Below are positions 18,293-25,560 of a DNA stretch of 38,861 nt, one piece after another. The stretch comes from a virus. The stretch is from the IMG/VR virus record IMGVR_UViG_3300044716_000512, positions 1-38,861 of that record; one strand, given 5' to 3'. The notes beneath the pieces are model-generated. The model worked only from the letters and a program-made list of their open reading frames with translations. It searched no databases and was not told the origin of the DNA. Position numbers and translations under genes: made by a program. Position 1 is the stretch's first letter, and each line of letters opens with the position of its first letter.

Positions 18293-18679
18293 ATGGATAG
18301 AAAATTTGACGTAACCAAATGGAGAAATGATCAGTATAACAAAGAAATTGAACGAACTGAAGAAATTTCTCAAATTAAAAACTTAGTCAAAGAAGAAATT
18401 AAAAATTTTCTTACTGAAGAAGTAGTTACTAAAACAATAGAATCATTAACCTTTGATGATGTTGAAGGTTTAGCTTTACCTACAAAAACACAAGGAATAT
18501 ATCGAAAAATCCTTAAAAACCGTGACTTAATAGACTGGAAAGAAAATTGGGATAAAGACACCCAAGTCACTATCGACCCTTCAGCAATATGGTTTGACAA
18601 AGTAAAAATTGAAGATTTATCTCAAACAGATTATATGGGATATATGAATAAAACAGATAAAAATCCTAAATTAGACTAA
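18293..18679 (+). CDS. Small protein with internal capsid-targeting-like segment
   Basis: 128 residues, unknown. About 25-45 (SQIKNLVKEEIKNFLTEE) is an amphipathic helix ending in L-T-E (40-42), the same pattern as the tags on neighbouring genes, but here preceded by 24 charged residues rather than at the extreme N terminus. The C-terminal part (LPTKTQGIYRKILKNRDLID ... AIWFDKV) looks folded. Its own ATATTTAT element and tight linkage to the next gene (5-base gap) suggest late co-expression. The role is not known. Confidence 0.7.
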   Translation: MDRKFDVTKWRNDQYNKEIERTEEISQIKNLVKEEIKNFLTEEVVTKTIESLTFDDVEGLALPTKTQGIYRKILKNRDLIDWKENWDKDTQVTIDPSAIWFDKVKIEDLSQTDYMGYMNKTDKNPKLD

Positions 18680-18684
18680 ATATC

Positions 18685-19053
18685 ATGAATGAATTTGCAA
18701 AACTAATATCATATTTATTCCACTCTCAAACCCAATCCCACATATTCCATCTGCAAACACAGTCATATGCTGAGCATAAAGCACTCCAAAAGTATTATGA
18801 GAGTATTGATGATTTAATTGATGGTATTATAGAATCATATCAAGGAAAATATGGTATCTTAACTGGGTATTCTAATTTTAATTTATTAGAATATACAAAT
18901 CTTGGAGAAGTAATAGCATATTTCCAAGGACTAAATAATACTATTGAGAAATTGCGTCAAAGTGCACCTCAAGACTCATATATTCAAAATCAAATTGATA
19001 CTATAGTAGAGTTAGTAGAATCAACAACTTACAAACTTCAATTCTTGAAATAA
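18685..19053 (+). CDS. Dps/ferritin-like small helical protein (DUF5856-like)
   Basis: 122 residues, all-helical. The segment from H19 to E50 has H19, H31, D46 and E50, spaced +12, +15 and +4. This is the spacing of the ferroxidase ligands H51, H63, D78 and E82 of E. coli Dps; the fifth Dps ligand (D67) is Gln here (Q35). The stretch HIFHLQTQSYAEHKALQKYY reads like the Dps 'H-W-N...F...H' helix. I recall similar phage proteins grouped as DUF5856, from memory. At 122 residues it is shorter than Dps (about 167). Oxidative protection or DNA binding is possible but inferred. Confidence 0.72.
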   Translation: MNEFAKLISYLFHSQTQSHIFHLQTQSYAEHKALQKYYESIDDLIDGIIESYQGKYGILTGYSNFNLLEYTNLGEVIAYFQGLNNTIEKLRQSAPQDSYIQNQIDTIVELVESTTYKLQFLK

Positions 19054-19349
19054 TGCCCGATTATAAATTCTATATAGAAACTATTAATACTTTACTTAAC
19101 TCAGATGGATATAAACCATCTGTATATGTTAACGCTAAAGGTAAAAAAGCTGAAGAAGCTTTACATAGATTATATATTGATATGCAAAATGATTTGCATC
19201 ATCAAAGAGGTGTGCCAAGCCTTAGTGAAATAGCTGATGATATATTATCTGAAAAAAAAGCATGTTGGAAAGGATATAAACAAGTAGGAATGAAGGAAAA
19301 AAATGGTAAACAAGTTCCAAATTGTGTTCCTATTAAAAACAAAAAATGA
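19053..19349 (+). CDS. Small conserved phage protein with CWKGY...NCVP tail
   Basis: 98 residues. The C terminus has C-W-K-G-Y-x-Q-V-G-M-K-x-K-N-G-K-x-V-P-N-C-V-P, a basic two-cysteine module I recognise as recurring at the ends of many environmental phage proteins, function unknown. The N-terminal part contains a helical segment (KKAEEALHRLYIDMQNDLHH). The start overlaps the upstream stop (TAATG) and the end overlaps the next small gene (ATGA), so it is part of a translationally coupled string. The two cysteines could form a disulfide or bind metal with a partner. Confidence 0.75.
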   Translation: MPDYKFYIETINTLLNSDGYKPSVYVNAKGKKAEEALHRLYIDMQNDLHHQRGVPSLSEIADDILSEKKACWKGYKQVGMKEKNGKQVPNCVPIKNKK

Positions 19350-19495
19350 TTACCCTAACAGACATATTAAAGGAAATGATTGCTAATTCTAAAATCATTT
19401 GCGATAAATGTGGATGGTCATGGAAAATAAAAGACGGAGGAGACGATTTATTCATATGCCATAAATGCGGCCATGATAACGCCTCTAACAAATAA
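19346..19495 (+). CDS. 49-residue zinc-ribbon microprotein
   Basis: A short gene starting with ATGA overlapping the previous stop and ending TAA at 19493-19495. It encodes an amphipathic N terminus (MITLTDILKEMIANSKII) followed by a treble-Cys-pair ribbon: C-D-K-C-G-W-S-W-K-I and C-H-K-C-G-H-D-N, flanking a G-G-D-D turn. The two CxxC knuckles make zinc binding very likely. I recognise this ribbon as a recurrent module in marine phage genomes, often fused to larger proteins; here it stands alone. The coupling to its neighbour and intact coding pattern support a real gene. Confidence 0.82.
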   Translation: MITLTDILKEMIANSKIICDKCGWSWKIKDGGDDLFICHKCGHDNASNK

Positions 19496-19499
19496 AACA

Positions 19500-19507
19500 A
19501 TATTTAT
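19500..19507 (+). promoter_or_regulatory. Putative late promoter element ATATTTAT
   Basis: Immediately after the zinc-ribbon gene, ending 13 bases before the ATG at 19521. Its placement supports 19521 rather than an upstream in-frame ATG at 19473 as the true start of the next gene. Confidence 0.5.
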
Positions 19508-19520
19508 TATAAAATATAAC

Positions 19521-20237
19521 ATGGAAAAACAAATCAACGAGCAATTCCTCAAAATGCAAAAACTTGCAGGAGTAATTACTGAGTCTCAATATGCTAATAA
19601 AATAAATGAGATGAGCGTAGATGATGATCTTCAAATGGAAAAAGCATGGAAAGCTACACCAGAAGAAGAAAAAATAGACATTCTCGTACCTTACACAGAC
19701 GACGGGGATGTAAAACCTTTTCTTAATCTATCAATAGGTGAAATGCCATCTGATATGAGCAAGGCTGTAAAAGATTTTTTAAATGAGCCTTTCTCAGCAG
19801 GTAATCCTAATGCATACACAGATGATATCTACAATTATGGTGGTGAAATGGATGATATGGGATTTGATGATGACACATTTTATGAGTCTGAAAAACCTAA
19901 AAATAAGAAAATGTCTAAAACTGAGTTAAAAGAAGCTATTCGTAAAGAAATTATGGCTGCTTTGACTGAAGATGGAATAGACTTAGAAGAAGCTAAAAAA
20001 GACGAAGAAGAAGAGGAAGTAACATTAGATGCTGAAGAAACTGAAACAGACGACACAGCAGAAGATACAACCGATGATTCTATGGGTGATGGTAACGGAT
20101 CAACTGATGAAGTACAACAAGACTTAACAGCCGCGTTAAACTCAGCTAAACAATTAGGAGATAAAAAACTTGTAAGACAAATTGGTAATGCTCTTACTTA
20201 TTTTACAAGACAACAAATCTCTACTGAAGAAGTATAA
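19521..20237 (+). CDS. Acidic protein with MQKLAGVITE tag, putative packaged protein
   Basis: 238 residues from the ATG at 19521; this start leaves the zinc-ribbon gene and the promoter element outside and puts the tag at the N terminus. Residues 1-24 (MEKQINEQFLKMQKLAGVIT, then ESQY) match tags on 25557 and 35015 and end in I-T-E (19-21). A second tag-like helix (TELKEAIRKEIMAALTE) ends in L-T-E at 148-150, just before a run of Glu/Asp (about 155-205). The tail (QQDLTAALNSAKQLGDKKLV...) is helical. The strongly acidic middle recalls prohead core or scaffold proteins. Function unknown; virion packaging inferred. Confidence 0.78.
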   Translation: MEKQINEQFLKMQKLAGVITESQYANKINEMSVDDDLQMEKAWKATPEEEKIDILVPYTDDGDVKPFLNLSIGEMPSDMSKAVKDFLNEPFSAGNPNAYTDDIYNYGGEMDDMGFDDDTFYESEKPKNKKMSKTELKEAIRKEIMAALTEDGIDLEEAKKDEEEEEVTLDAEETETDDTAEDTTDDSMGDGNGSTDEVQQDLTAALNSAKQLGDKKLVRQIGNALTYFTRQQISTEEV

Positions 20238-20255
20238 CCCCTAAAAATAAAATAT

Positions 20256-20426
20256 ATGAAACAAGAGTTATTTGAACAAATGCAAACTTTGTGGAATGAG
20301 TTAGTGGAAAACCATAACGAGACTACAAAAGCAGCAGCAGGTCGCGCTAGAAAAGCAGCTAGTAACCTCAAAAAAGTAATTGCAGCTTATAATAAAGCAT
20401 CAGTTGCTGAAGGTAAAACTAAATAA
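20256..20426 (+). CDS. Histone H1/Hc1-like DNA-binding protein
   Basis: 56 residues, from ATG at 20256 to TAA at 20424-20426. The sequence MKQELFEQMQTLWNELVEN followed by KAAAGRARKAASNLKKVI and SVAEGKTK follows the layout of the Bacteroidota histone H1-like family (acidic N-terminal helix, then 'KAAG.RARKA...L...'). These small basic proteins bind and compact DNA. In a phage this one could coat genome DNA or interfere with the host nucleoid. It lies 18 bases after the acidic tagged protein and just before a strong terminator. Confidence 0.8.
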   Translation: MKQELFEQMQTLWNELVENHNETTKAAAGRARKAASNLKKVIAAYNKASVAEGKTK

Positions 20427-20448
20427 GTATACCTAAACTAAAAGATAC

Positions 20449-20475
20449 GGGGGGTGTAAAATACCCCCCATCTTT
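20449..20475 (+). terminator. Rho-independent terminator
   Basis: GGGGGGT (20449-20455) pairs with ACCCCCC (20463-20469) around a 7-base loop, followed by ATCTTTAT. This is by far the most GC-rich run in the neighbourhood and follows the H1-like gene. The U-tract is short. The following CATCTTTATAAA resembles the -7 end of the host-type promoters, without a TTG at -33. Confidence 0.75.
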
Positions 20476-20490
20476 ATAAAAATAAACGTC

Positions 20491-21195
20491 ATGCCGTATA
20501 TTAGAAAGGGAAAATGTGTTTATAATAAAGAAACTGGAGAAAAAAAAGGATGTTCTTCATCTATCGAAAAAGCTAAAAGATATATGAAGGCGTTGTATTC
20601 TTCTGAAATTAAAGAATATTTAGACAATAAAGACGCCTCATCTAACTTATCAGATAAAGAAACAGATCTAATCAACTACTATTATCAAAGCATAGTTGGT
20701 AAAAATCATAAAGAGTTATTTAAGAACTACGGTCCTGAAGCTGATCAAGTTGCATATTACAGCGCAGTAGATAGAGCTAAAAATAAACTTAATAAGATGA
20801 ATAAAAAAGAACTTAAAGAAATAATAAAAGATGTTTTAAATAGCAACAAATCTAAAAAGGATCAAGACGGTGATGGAGATAACGATTTTGCAGATGTGAT
20901 GGTATCTCGTATGATGGCATCTGGTAAAAGTAAAGAAGATGCTGTAAAAGCCACTAAAAACAAAAAATATAATAAAGAATCTTTAGGAGAAGGAGGAGAT
21001 GGAAGAACTGAAAATTATATGTTTTTTAGTAATTTAAAACAAATGAAGCGTCAAATTGAGATATTAATGGAAATGGATCCTACGATGGTAGATTCTATAC
21101 TCCAAAATGGACATGACTGGGCAGATGATCATATAACTGCTGCTAAAGAAAATGTAGATCAAGTGTTTGATTTTTTAATGAATGAAACCAAATGA
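20491..21195 (+). CDS. Multi-module conserved phage protein with EF-hand-like loop
   Basis: 234 residues built of recurring modules. Residues 1-38 (YIRKGKCVYNKETGEKKGCS...KALY) form a basic two-cysteine module. About 100-120 (NKKELKEIIKDVLNS) is a tag-like amphipathic helix. About 122-145 (DQDGDGDNDFADVM...) has Asp at alternating positions as in a calcium-binding EF-hand/dockerin loop. The last 55 residues (NLKQMKRQIEILMEMDP ... NGHDWADDHI) are a separate helical domain. I recognise each piece as typical of environmental phages, but none has a known function. It overlaps the next gene by ATGA. Confidence 0.72.
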   Translation: MPYIRKGKCVYNKETGEKKGCSSSIEKAKRYMKALYSSEIKEYLDNKDASSNLSDKETDLINYYYQSIVGKNHKELFKNYGPEADQVAYYSAVDRAKNKLNKMNKKELKEIIKDVLNSNKSKKDQDGDGDNDFADVMVSRMMASGKSKEDAVKATKNKKYNKESLGEGGDGRTENYMFFSNLKQMKRQIEILMEMDPTMVDSILQNGHDWADDHITAAKENVDQVFDFLMNETK

Positions 21196-21716
21196 CCAAG
21201 AAAGAACTAATAGAAAAAATTAAAACTGTTATCAAACAAGTTTCCGACTCAAGCGAATCATCAGCTTCGTCTCAAGAAATAAATTTAGATACTGTTACTC
21301 CTCCTATATCATTTGATGCTGGGAGATTTCCTATTTTAAGTAGATTCCCACCTTTAAAAGACATTTTAATAGATTTATTGACAGATCAATATGAGTCTTT
21401 TATTGAAGAAATCCAGTGGACTGCTCCTAGACCTACTACTCTTAAAATTATATTAAATAATGGGCAGAGTTTTTACCTTACCCATACTGATAGATCTTGG
21501 ATTGCTAAAGTAGAAGGCAAAAAATATTATTTACTAAACCTCCCTGAAGAAGAACGGGCGGCTGAGGCCATAGCACGTATATTATCATACGCTTGGGCAT
21601 CAGAACCAGAAAAAGAACCTGAAGGTGGAGAGGAAACATCCCCACCAGCAGAAGAAACACCTGAACCTGAAGAAGAAGCCCCAAAACCTGAAGAAGAAAT
21701 ACCAGCTGAAGTATAA
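21192..21716 (+). CDS. Conserved phage protein with acidic Pro/Glu tail
   Basis: 174 residues. A short helical N terminus (TKKELIEKIKTVIKQVSDSS) is followed by a folded central domain (about 45-140), with PLKDILIDLLTDQYESFIEE and a beta section around KIILNNGQSFYLTHTDRSWI and KVEGKKYYLLNL. The final ~35 residues are a low-complexity E/P-rich repeat (PEEETP, PEPEEEAPKPEEE). The N-terminal helix resembles other tags but lacks a clear (L/I)-x-E. Starts in an ATGA overlap and ends in a TAATG overlap, so it is coupled to both neighbours. Function unknown. Confidence 0.68.
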   Translation: MTKKELIEKIKTVIKQVSDSSESSASSQEINLDTVTPPISFDAGRFPILSRFPPLKDILIDLLTDQYESFIEEIQWTAPRPTTLKIILNNGQSFYLTHTDRSWIAKVEGKKYYLLNLPEEERAAEAIARILSYAWASEPEKEPEGGEETSPPAEETPEPEEEAPKPEEEIPAEV

Positions 21717-22564
21717 TGAAAAAGAACATTAAAGAAATATCACCATCAGTTATAGCTAATATAAAATTGAATCCTACATTAAGGAATGAATTTGTTAACT
21801 CTCCTGCTAATAGCGATGAAAGTCTTGAATTAGAAGACATTATACGTGATATATTAAGCGAAAAAGGATTATCTGAAGATGATATCGAAACATATATGGA
21901 TATCTTATATATAGAACGTAATAGTAATATACAAGGTGAAGTTCCATTAAGTGAAGTTGATTTAGGTAGGATTAAACAAATGTTAAAGACAAACTCACAA
22001 GTTGAGTTTAAAAATGATCCTAAAATATATTATGTTAAAAATATCTCCCCAGACGGAGTTAATGTATTTGTAACATTAAATGGGCTACAAACATATAGAA
22101 AAAGTTTAAAAAATCTTATTAAAATCGATACTAAAATGATTAATGAAGAAAATGACACTAACACAAGACCTTATCTTGATAAAAGAATAAGAGTATTTGT
22201 TTATAATTTTGGTGGGAAAGAAAATTTTGAAAAAACACAAGCTATCCTTAGAGACAATAATGTAGAATTTGAAAAAAAGGTAGCTTCATTTGGTACTAAA
22301 GGAGCAGCTAATATAGTAGGACTTCTTATAAACTCTAGCCTATACAAACCTACAGCTGCATCTCAGAGTTATTCATCAACTACCGCACCTGTAGCTGCAT
22401 CCCAAAAGTATAAAAGCACAGTTGAAGTATTGAAAAATGACATATTAAAAGATCTTCCACAACTTAAATATAGAGAATTTAAAAGCATAACAGAACAAAC
22501 ATTACCTAAAGATCAACTAAAACAAATCATTAAAGAAGAGCTTATAAAAATACTAACCAAATAA
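21716..22564 (+). CDS. Unknown protein with C-terminal tag-like helix
   Basis: 282 residues. The N terminus (MKKNIKEISPSVIANIKLNP) is followed by an acidic segment with LEDIIRDILSEKGLSEDDIE. The body contains two beta segments (VEFKNDPKIYYVKNISPDGV; KRIRVFVYNFGGKENFEK). The C terminus (SITEQTLPKDQLKQIIKEEL, then IKILTK) carries the amphipathic tag motif at the opposite end from most neighbours, with I-T-E at 258-260; cleavage there would release the last 22 residues. An internal SYSSTTAPVAASQKYKST linker precedes it. Function unknown; terminal tag noted as unusual. Confidence 0.7.
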   Translation: MKKNIKEISPSVIANIKLNPTLRNEFVNSPANSDESLELEDIIRDILSEKGLSEDDIETYMDILYIERNSNIQGEVPLSEVDLGRIKQMLKTNSQVEFKNDPKIYYVKNISPDGVNVFVTLNGLQTYRKSLKNLIKIDTKMINEENDTNTRPYLDKRIRVFVYNFGGKENFEKTQAILRDNNVEFEKKVASFGTKGAANIVGLLINSSLYKPTAASQSYSSTTAPVAASQKYKSTVEVLKNDILKDLPQLKYREFKSITEQTLPKDQLKQIIKEELIKILTK

Positions 22565-22570
22565 ATTCCT

Positions 22571-23218
22571 ATGGTTACATTTGATTCAATACCTACCCAG
22601 AGTTTAAACCAAACTCGAGTAGAGTACTTCAATGAACTAGCTCAATTTACTTATGATAATAATAAAGACTTAGATCCTATTAACATAGTATTCTCTACTC
22701 CTATATATGTTATACCTAATTGGAAACAACACTCAACTGGGACTCATAGTAATATAGGCAAAGAAATTGAGCAAGTTCTAGTTAATTATTCCTTATCTAA
22801 AGGTGTATTTGCAGAAAGGGGACATGATGATATATTAATAGGTGACAAACAAATAGAAATCAAATCATCTAGAGACAACACTATCCAGTCTCATCTCCAA
22901 ACATCTTTTGCGTCTAATGTTTCTAATAAATTTTATTGTTTTGTAACTAACACTTCATCTCCTGATTTAACATTAAGGATGGTATCTAGTGAAGTTTTAT
23001 ACTATTTATCGTTAGGTGATACCATTACTCGTGAGTTGTCTGCAACAGGTGACTCCCCAACATTAGAAAACCAACTAAAAGAAGGTTTAAGTTTAATGGA
23101 TTTTTACCCATTGTTAGACAATTTAATGAAAACAGGGCATAATTTAAAATCAACTAAGTCTTTTAAAATAGGAGATAAAGTTAGAATTAGATTTATAACC
23201 CAAATAGAATTATTATGA
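22571..23218 (+). CDS. PD-(D/E)XK nuclease, restriction-endonuclease-like
   Basis: 215 residues. GHDDILIGDKQIEIKSSR holds D86/D87 and E96-x-K98, the classical D-x(9,10)-E-x-K active site of restriction-type nucleases, with an upstream helix carrying Glu (GKEIEQVL, about 63-70) as in type II enzymes. The following SHLQTSFA segment fits the helix after the catalytic strand. No specificity domain is recognisable and there is no methyltransferase nearby. It could degrade host DNA, attack competing phages, or act in DNA processing. It ends in an ATGA overlap. Confidence 0.78.
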   Translation: MVTFDSIPTQSLNQTRVEYFNELAQFTYDNNKDLDPINIVFSTPIYVIPNWKQHSTGTHSNIGKEIEQVLVNYSLSKGVFAERGHDDILIGDKQIEIKSSRDNTIQSHLQTSFASNVSNKFYCFVTNTSSPDLTLRMVSSEVLYYLSLGDTITRELSATGDSPTLENQLKEGLSLMDFYPLLDNLMKTGHNLKSTKSFKIGDKVRIRFITQIELL

Positions 23219-23928
23219 AAAGTTTAGAAGACAAAATACTTAAAGAAGCATTAATTAGATTAAAATCTAAAAAGAAATGTGATTGTGGGTGTTCTCGCAA
23301 CTGCAATAAAGCACCTATATTAAATGAATCTAAACAATACGATGCTCCTATTTCTGAGAATTTAAGGTATCATATAACCAATAAAATCGCGATTAACGAA
23401 AGTGTTTTCCGCGCTGCATCAACATCTCATATTAATCTAGTTATTGAAGCTAGAAATTTATGGAAACAAGGTATTATAGAACTACAAGGTACTGATAAAG
23501 AATTATTTGAAAAAACAGATTTAGGTATTGTAGGTGTATTTGAAAACAAGATAGTTCCTCTTGACTTCCCAATTATGGAAGCAGAAGACTCATTAGCAGC
23601 AGATATTAATACTATAGCTGATGAACCTATATCTGAGGAAGGTAAAAAGAAAAACCCACCCCTTAATAAACCTCGTCGTGGTGGTTCTAAAAAATTCTAT
23701 GTTTATGTTAGAGATCCTAAAACTAAACGTATTAAGAAAGTGTCATTTGGTATGGCTGGAGGTGGGTTACGCTCTAAATTAAATAATCCTAAAGCACGCC
23801 AAGCGTTTTCTAAACGCCACAATTGTCCTCAAAAGAAAGATAAGACAAAAGCATCATATTGGTCATGTCGCTTACCTCGCTACGCCAAACTGCTAGGACT
23901 AAAAACAACATTCTCAGGATACTGGTAA
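23215..23928 (+). CDS. Conserved modular phage protein with basic C-terminal domain
   Basis: 237 residues. N-terminal MKSLEDKILKEALIRLKSKK has a tag-like helix with L-K-E-A at 9-12, then a Cys cluster (C-D-C-G-C-S-R-N-C). About 50-120 is a folded module (RYHITNKIAINESVFRAAST ... LGIVGVFENKIVPLDFP). The last 75 residues form a strongly conserved-looking basic domain: PRRGGSKKFYVYVRDPKTKR, then FSKRHNCPQKKDKTKASYWS and CRLPRYAKLLGL. The pattern of Arg/Lys, His and Cys suggests nucleic-acid or zinc binding. I recognise this C-terminal module from many environmental phages, function unknown. Confidence 0.75.
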   Translation: MKSLEDKILKEALIRLKSKKKCDCGCSRNCNKAPILNESKQYDAPISENLRYHITNKIAINESVFRAASTSHINLVIEARNLWKQGIIELQGTDKELFEKTDLGIVGVFENKIVPLDFPIMEAEDSLAADINTIADEPISEEGKKKNPPLNKPRRGGSKKFYVYVRDPKTKRIKKVSFGMAGGGLRSKLNNPKARQAFSKRHNCPQKKDKTKASYWSCRLPRYAKLLGLKTTFSGYW

Positions 23929-23929
23929 T

Positions 23930-24637
23930 ATGAAACTTACAGAGATACTAAGACAACTCCTTGAGGAGAAAAAGAAAAAAGCTGATCGTTGTAAACGTAT
24001 TGCTGATCGTAAGTATGATAAACCATCTGCTTACAAATCTGGGGCTATTGTTAGATGTCGTCAAGGTAAAATCTGGAAAGATCTAAAAGAATATGAAGAT
24101 CTATCTACTAAAAATAATTATATAGATGCTGAGGGAAGGTTAGATTTTCAACAGATTCAAAATGATTTAATTAAAATAAAACCATATTATAAATCATTAT
24201 TGCCTAATTATTTAAATGATGAATCATTAACTGATGATCAAATAGATCAATTAATAGAAATTTTCACTGATAATGAAGCTGATATATTTGGTTCTGATTG
24301 GATGACAGACACTGATAAACTTAAATTTAACCAACGTTGGCAAAAAGCAGATATAGATGATTTAAATGATTGGTTTGTAAGTTTTGTAGAAGGATTGGCT
24401 GATAATTGGGAAGAATATCCATTAAATGAAGATGAATCACTTCATAAGTGGTTTAAACGTAAAGGAACACCTGGTAAAGAGGGTGGTTGGGTAGATTGTA
24501 ACACATGCCGTGATGGTAAGTGTAAGTCTTGTGGTCGTAAAAAAGGCGAAAACCGCGCCAAATACCCATCATGTCGTCCTACACCAGCCCAATGTAAAAC
24601 TAAAGGCAAGGGTAAAAAATGGGGGAAAACAAAATAA
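23930..24637 (+). CDS. Cys-rich conserved phage protein (DUF5872-like)
   Basis: 235 residues. N-terminal MKLTEILRQLLEEKKKK resembles the packaging-tag set, with L-L-E at 10-12. It is followed by ADRCKRIADRKYDKPSAYKS and VRCRQGKIWKDL, a basic two-Cys module. The C terminus (GTPGKEGGWVDCNTCRDGKC, then KSCGRKKGE and YPSCRPTPAQC) has at least six cysteines, probably a zinc-binding fold, and corresponds to what I recall as DUF5872. The central ~120 residues are acidic and helical (SLTDDQIDQLIEIFTDNEAD). It starts one base after the previous gene. Confidence 0.75.
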   Translation: MKLTEILRQLLEEKKKKADRCKRIADRKYDKPSAYKSGAIVRCRQGKIWKDLKEYEDLSTKNNYIDAEGRLDFQQIQNDLIKIKPYYKSLLPNYLNDESLTDDQIDQLIEIFTDNEADIFGSDWMTDTDKLKFNQRWQKADIDDLNDWFVSFVEGLADNWEEYPLNEDESLHKWFKRKGTPGKEGGWVDCNTCRDGKCKSCGRKKGENRAKYPSCRPTPAQCKTKGKGKKWGKTK

Positions 24638-24642
24638 TCAAT

Positions 24643-25047
24643 ATGGATAAGAATAGAATTAAACAAACAATAAAAGAAATATTAGATGAGATAGCATATA
24701 TCCGTCCTAAAAATGGCAATATGGCTGAAGCAGTAACAAAATCTACTGTATATAAATTTAAAGGTCTTTTATCAGTAAATACAGGTAAACGTAATAAAGA
24801 AGAAGTATTATCAGATATTCGTTCTTTAACTGGTATTACAATTGTGTCTACTAAACCAGCCGAAGGGGAAAATGTAACTCCTCAAACTGATGAATCTATA
24901 TTGAGTATTAAAGTTGATCCTCATCCTTACATAGGTAAAGGTGGATTTGGGAAAGAAGATATTAAGGGTGTTATAGGTGATATTCGTAAGATAGATGGTG
25001 TAAATTATTTTAAACAAATTGGTGATGTTGAACTAAAAGGTCTATAA
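24643..25047 (+). CDS. Small tagged protein, unknown
   Basis: 134 residues from ATG at 24643, chosen over the ATG at 24619 because it follows the upstream stop and places MDKNRIKQTIKEILDEIAYI at the N terminus, matching the tag family with L-D-E at 14-16. The rest (about 45-130) has alternating beta and helix: YKFKGLLSVNTGKRNKEEVL, GITIVSTKP, SILSIKVDPHPY, GVIGDIRKIDGVNYFKQIG. This reads as a small ferredoxin-like beta-alpha-beta fold. No catalytic residues are recognisable. Confidence 0.7.
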   Translation: MDKNRIKQTIKEILDEIAYIRPKNGNMAEAVTKSTVYKFKGLLSVNTGKRNKEEVLSDIRSLTGITIVSTKPAEGENVTPQTDESILSIKVDPHPYIGKGGFGKEDIKGVIGDIRKIDGVNYFKQIGDVELKGL

Positions 25048-25051
25048 TAAT

Positions 25052-25303
25052 ATGATTAAACTAATTGATTTATTAAGCGAAACTCAAACAGAGACAAAAT
25101 ACCCACCATACATGTATTCACATGCTGGTTTTGGGTGCCATGTTTGTAAATTTTACAGCATGCAAGAAGATAAGCATTATTGTGGTAATAAAGAATATCA
25201 AAAATATATGGGTACTAATGAACTAATAGACCCTATAACTAATGAACAAATAAAAGACCCATCAATGTGGTGTTCTAATTGGTTTTTGCCTAAAGCTGAA
25301 TGA
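25052..25303 (+). CDS. Small Cys-rich tagged protein
   Basis: 83 residues. It begins MIKLIDLLSETQTE with L-S-E at 8-10, a compact tag like those on neighbouring genes. The rest carries four cysteines in G-C-H-V-C-K-F-Y, H-Y-C-G-N and M-W-C-S-N-W-F, suggesting a metal site, either zinc or an iron-sulfur cluster of the high-potential type. The family is not certain. It overlaps the cupin-like gene by ATGA. Confidence 0.7.
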   Translation: MIKLIDLLSETQTETKYPPYMYSHAGFGCHVCKFYSMQEDKHYCGNKEYQKYMGTNELIDPITNEQIKDPSMWCSNWFLPKAE

Positions 25304-25560
25304 GACCTTACACAGATATAGAAGTTACAGATAAATATATTATTCGTGAATTTAGCGAAAATATAGATCCTATTGAATTGATGTGGCATAGAGATAATGA
25401 ACATCGCACTGTAGAAATTGTAGGAAAAACAGACTGGAAATTACAACTTGAAAACCAGTTACCAACTTCTATGGATTCTCCAATATTTATTCCTAAACAT
25501 GAGTGGCATCGTGTTATTAAAGGGACCGGCACTTTAAAATTGAAAATTTATAAATCATGA
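25300..25560 (+). CDS. Small cupin-like protein
   Basis: 86 residues, one cupin-sized beta barrel. Potential metal ligands are spaced as in RmlC-like cupins: MWHRDNEHR in the first motif and IPKHEWHRVIKGTG in the second, with a Q-L-E-N-Q-L-P turn between. Comparable short proteins occur in many environmental phages. No enzymatic role can be named. It starts within the previous stop (ATGA) and ends in an ATGA overlap with the 805-residue gene, making a tightly coupled three-gene chain. Confidence 0.72.
   Translation: MRPYTDIEVTDKYIIREFSENIDPIELMWHRDNEHRTVEIVGKTDWKLQLENQLPTSMDSPIFIPKHEWHRVIKGTGTLKLKIYKS

Noticed and set aside
19473-19520. Upstream ATG at 19473 for the tagged acidic protein
   Set aside because: It would overlap the zinc-ribbon gene and the ATATTTAT element. 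The ATG at 19521 places the MQKLAGVITE tag at the N terminus as in its relatives.
24619-24642. Start at 24619 for the 134-residue protein
   Set aside because: It overlaps the previous gene by 19 bases and adds residues that break the tag pattern; ATG at 24643 fits the family better.
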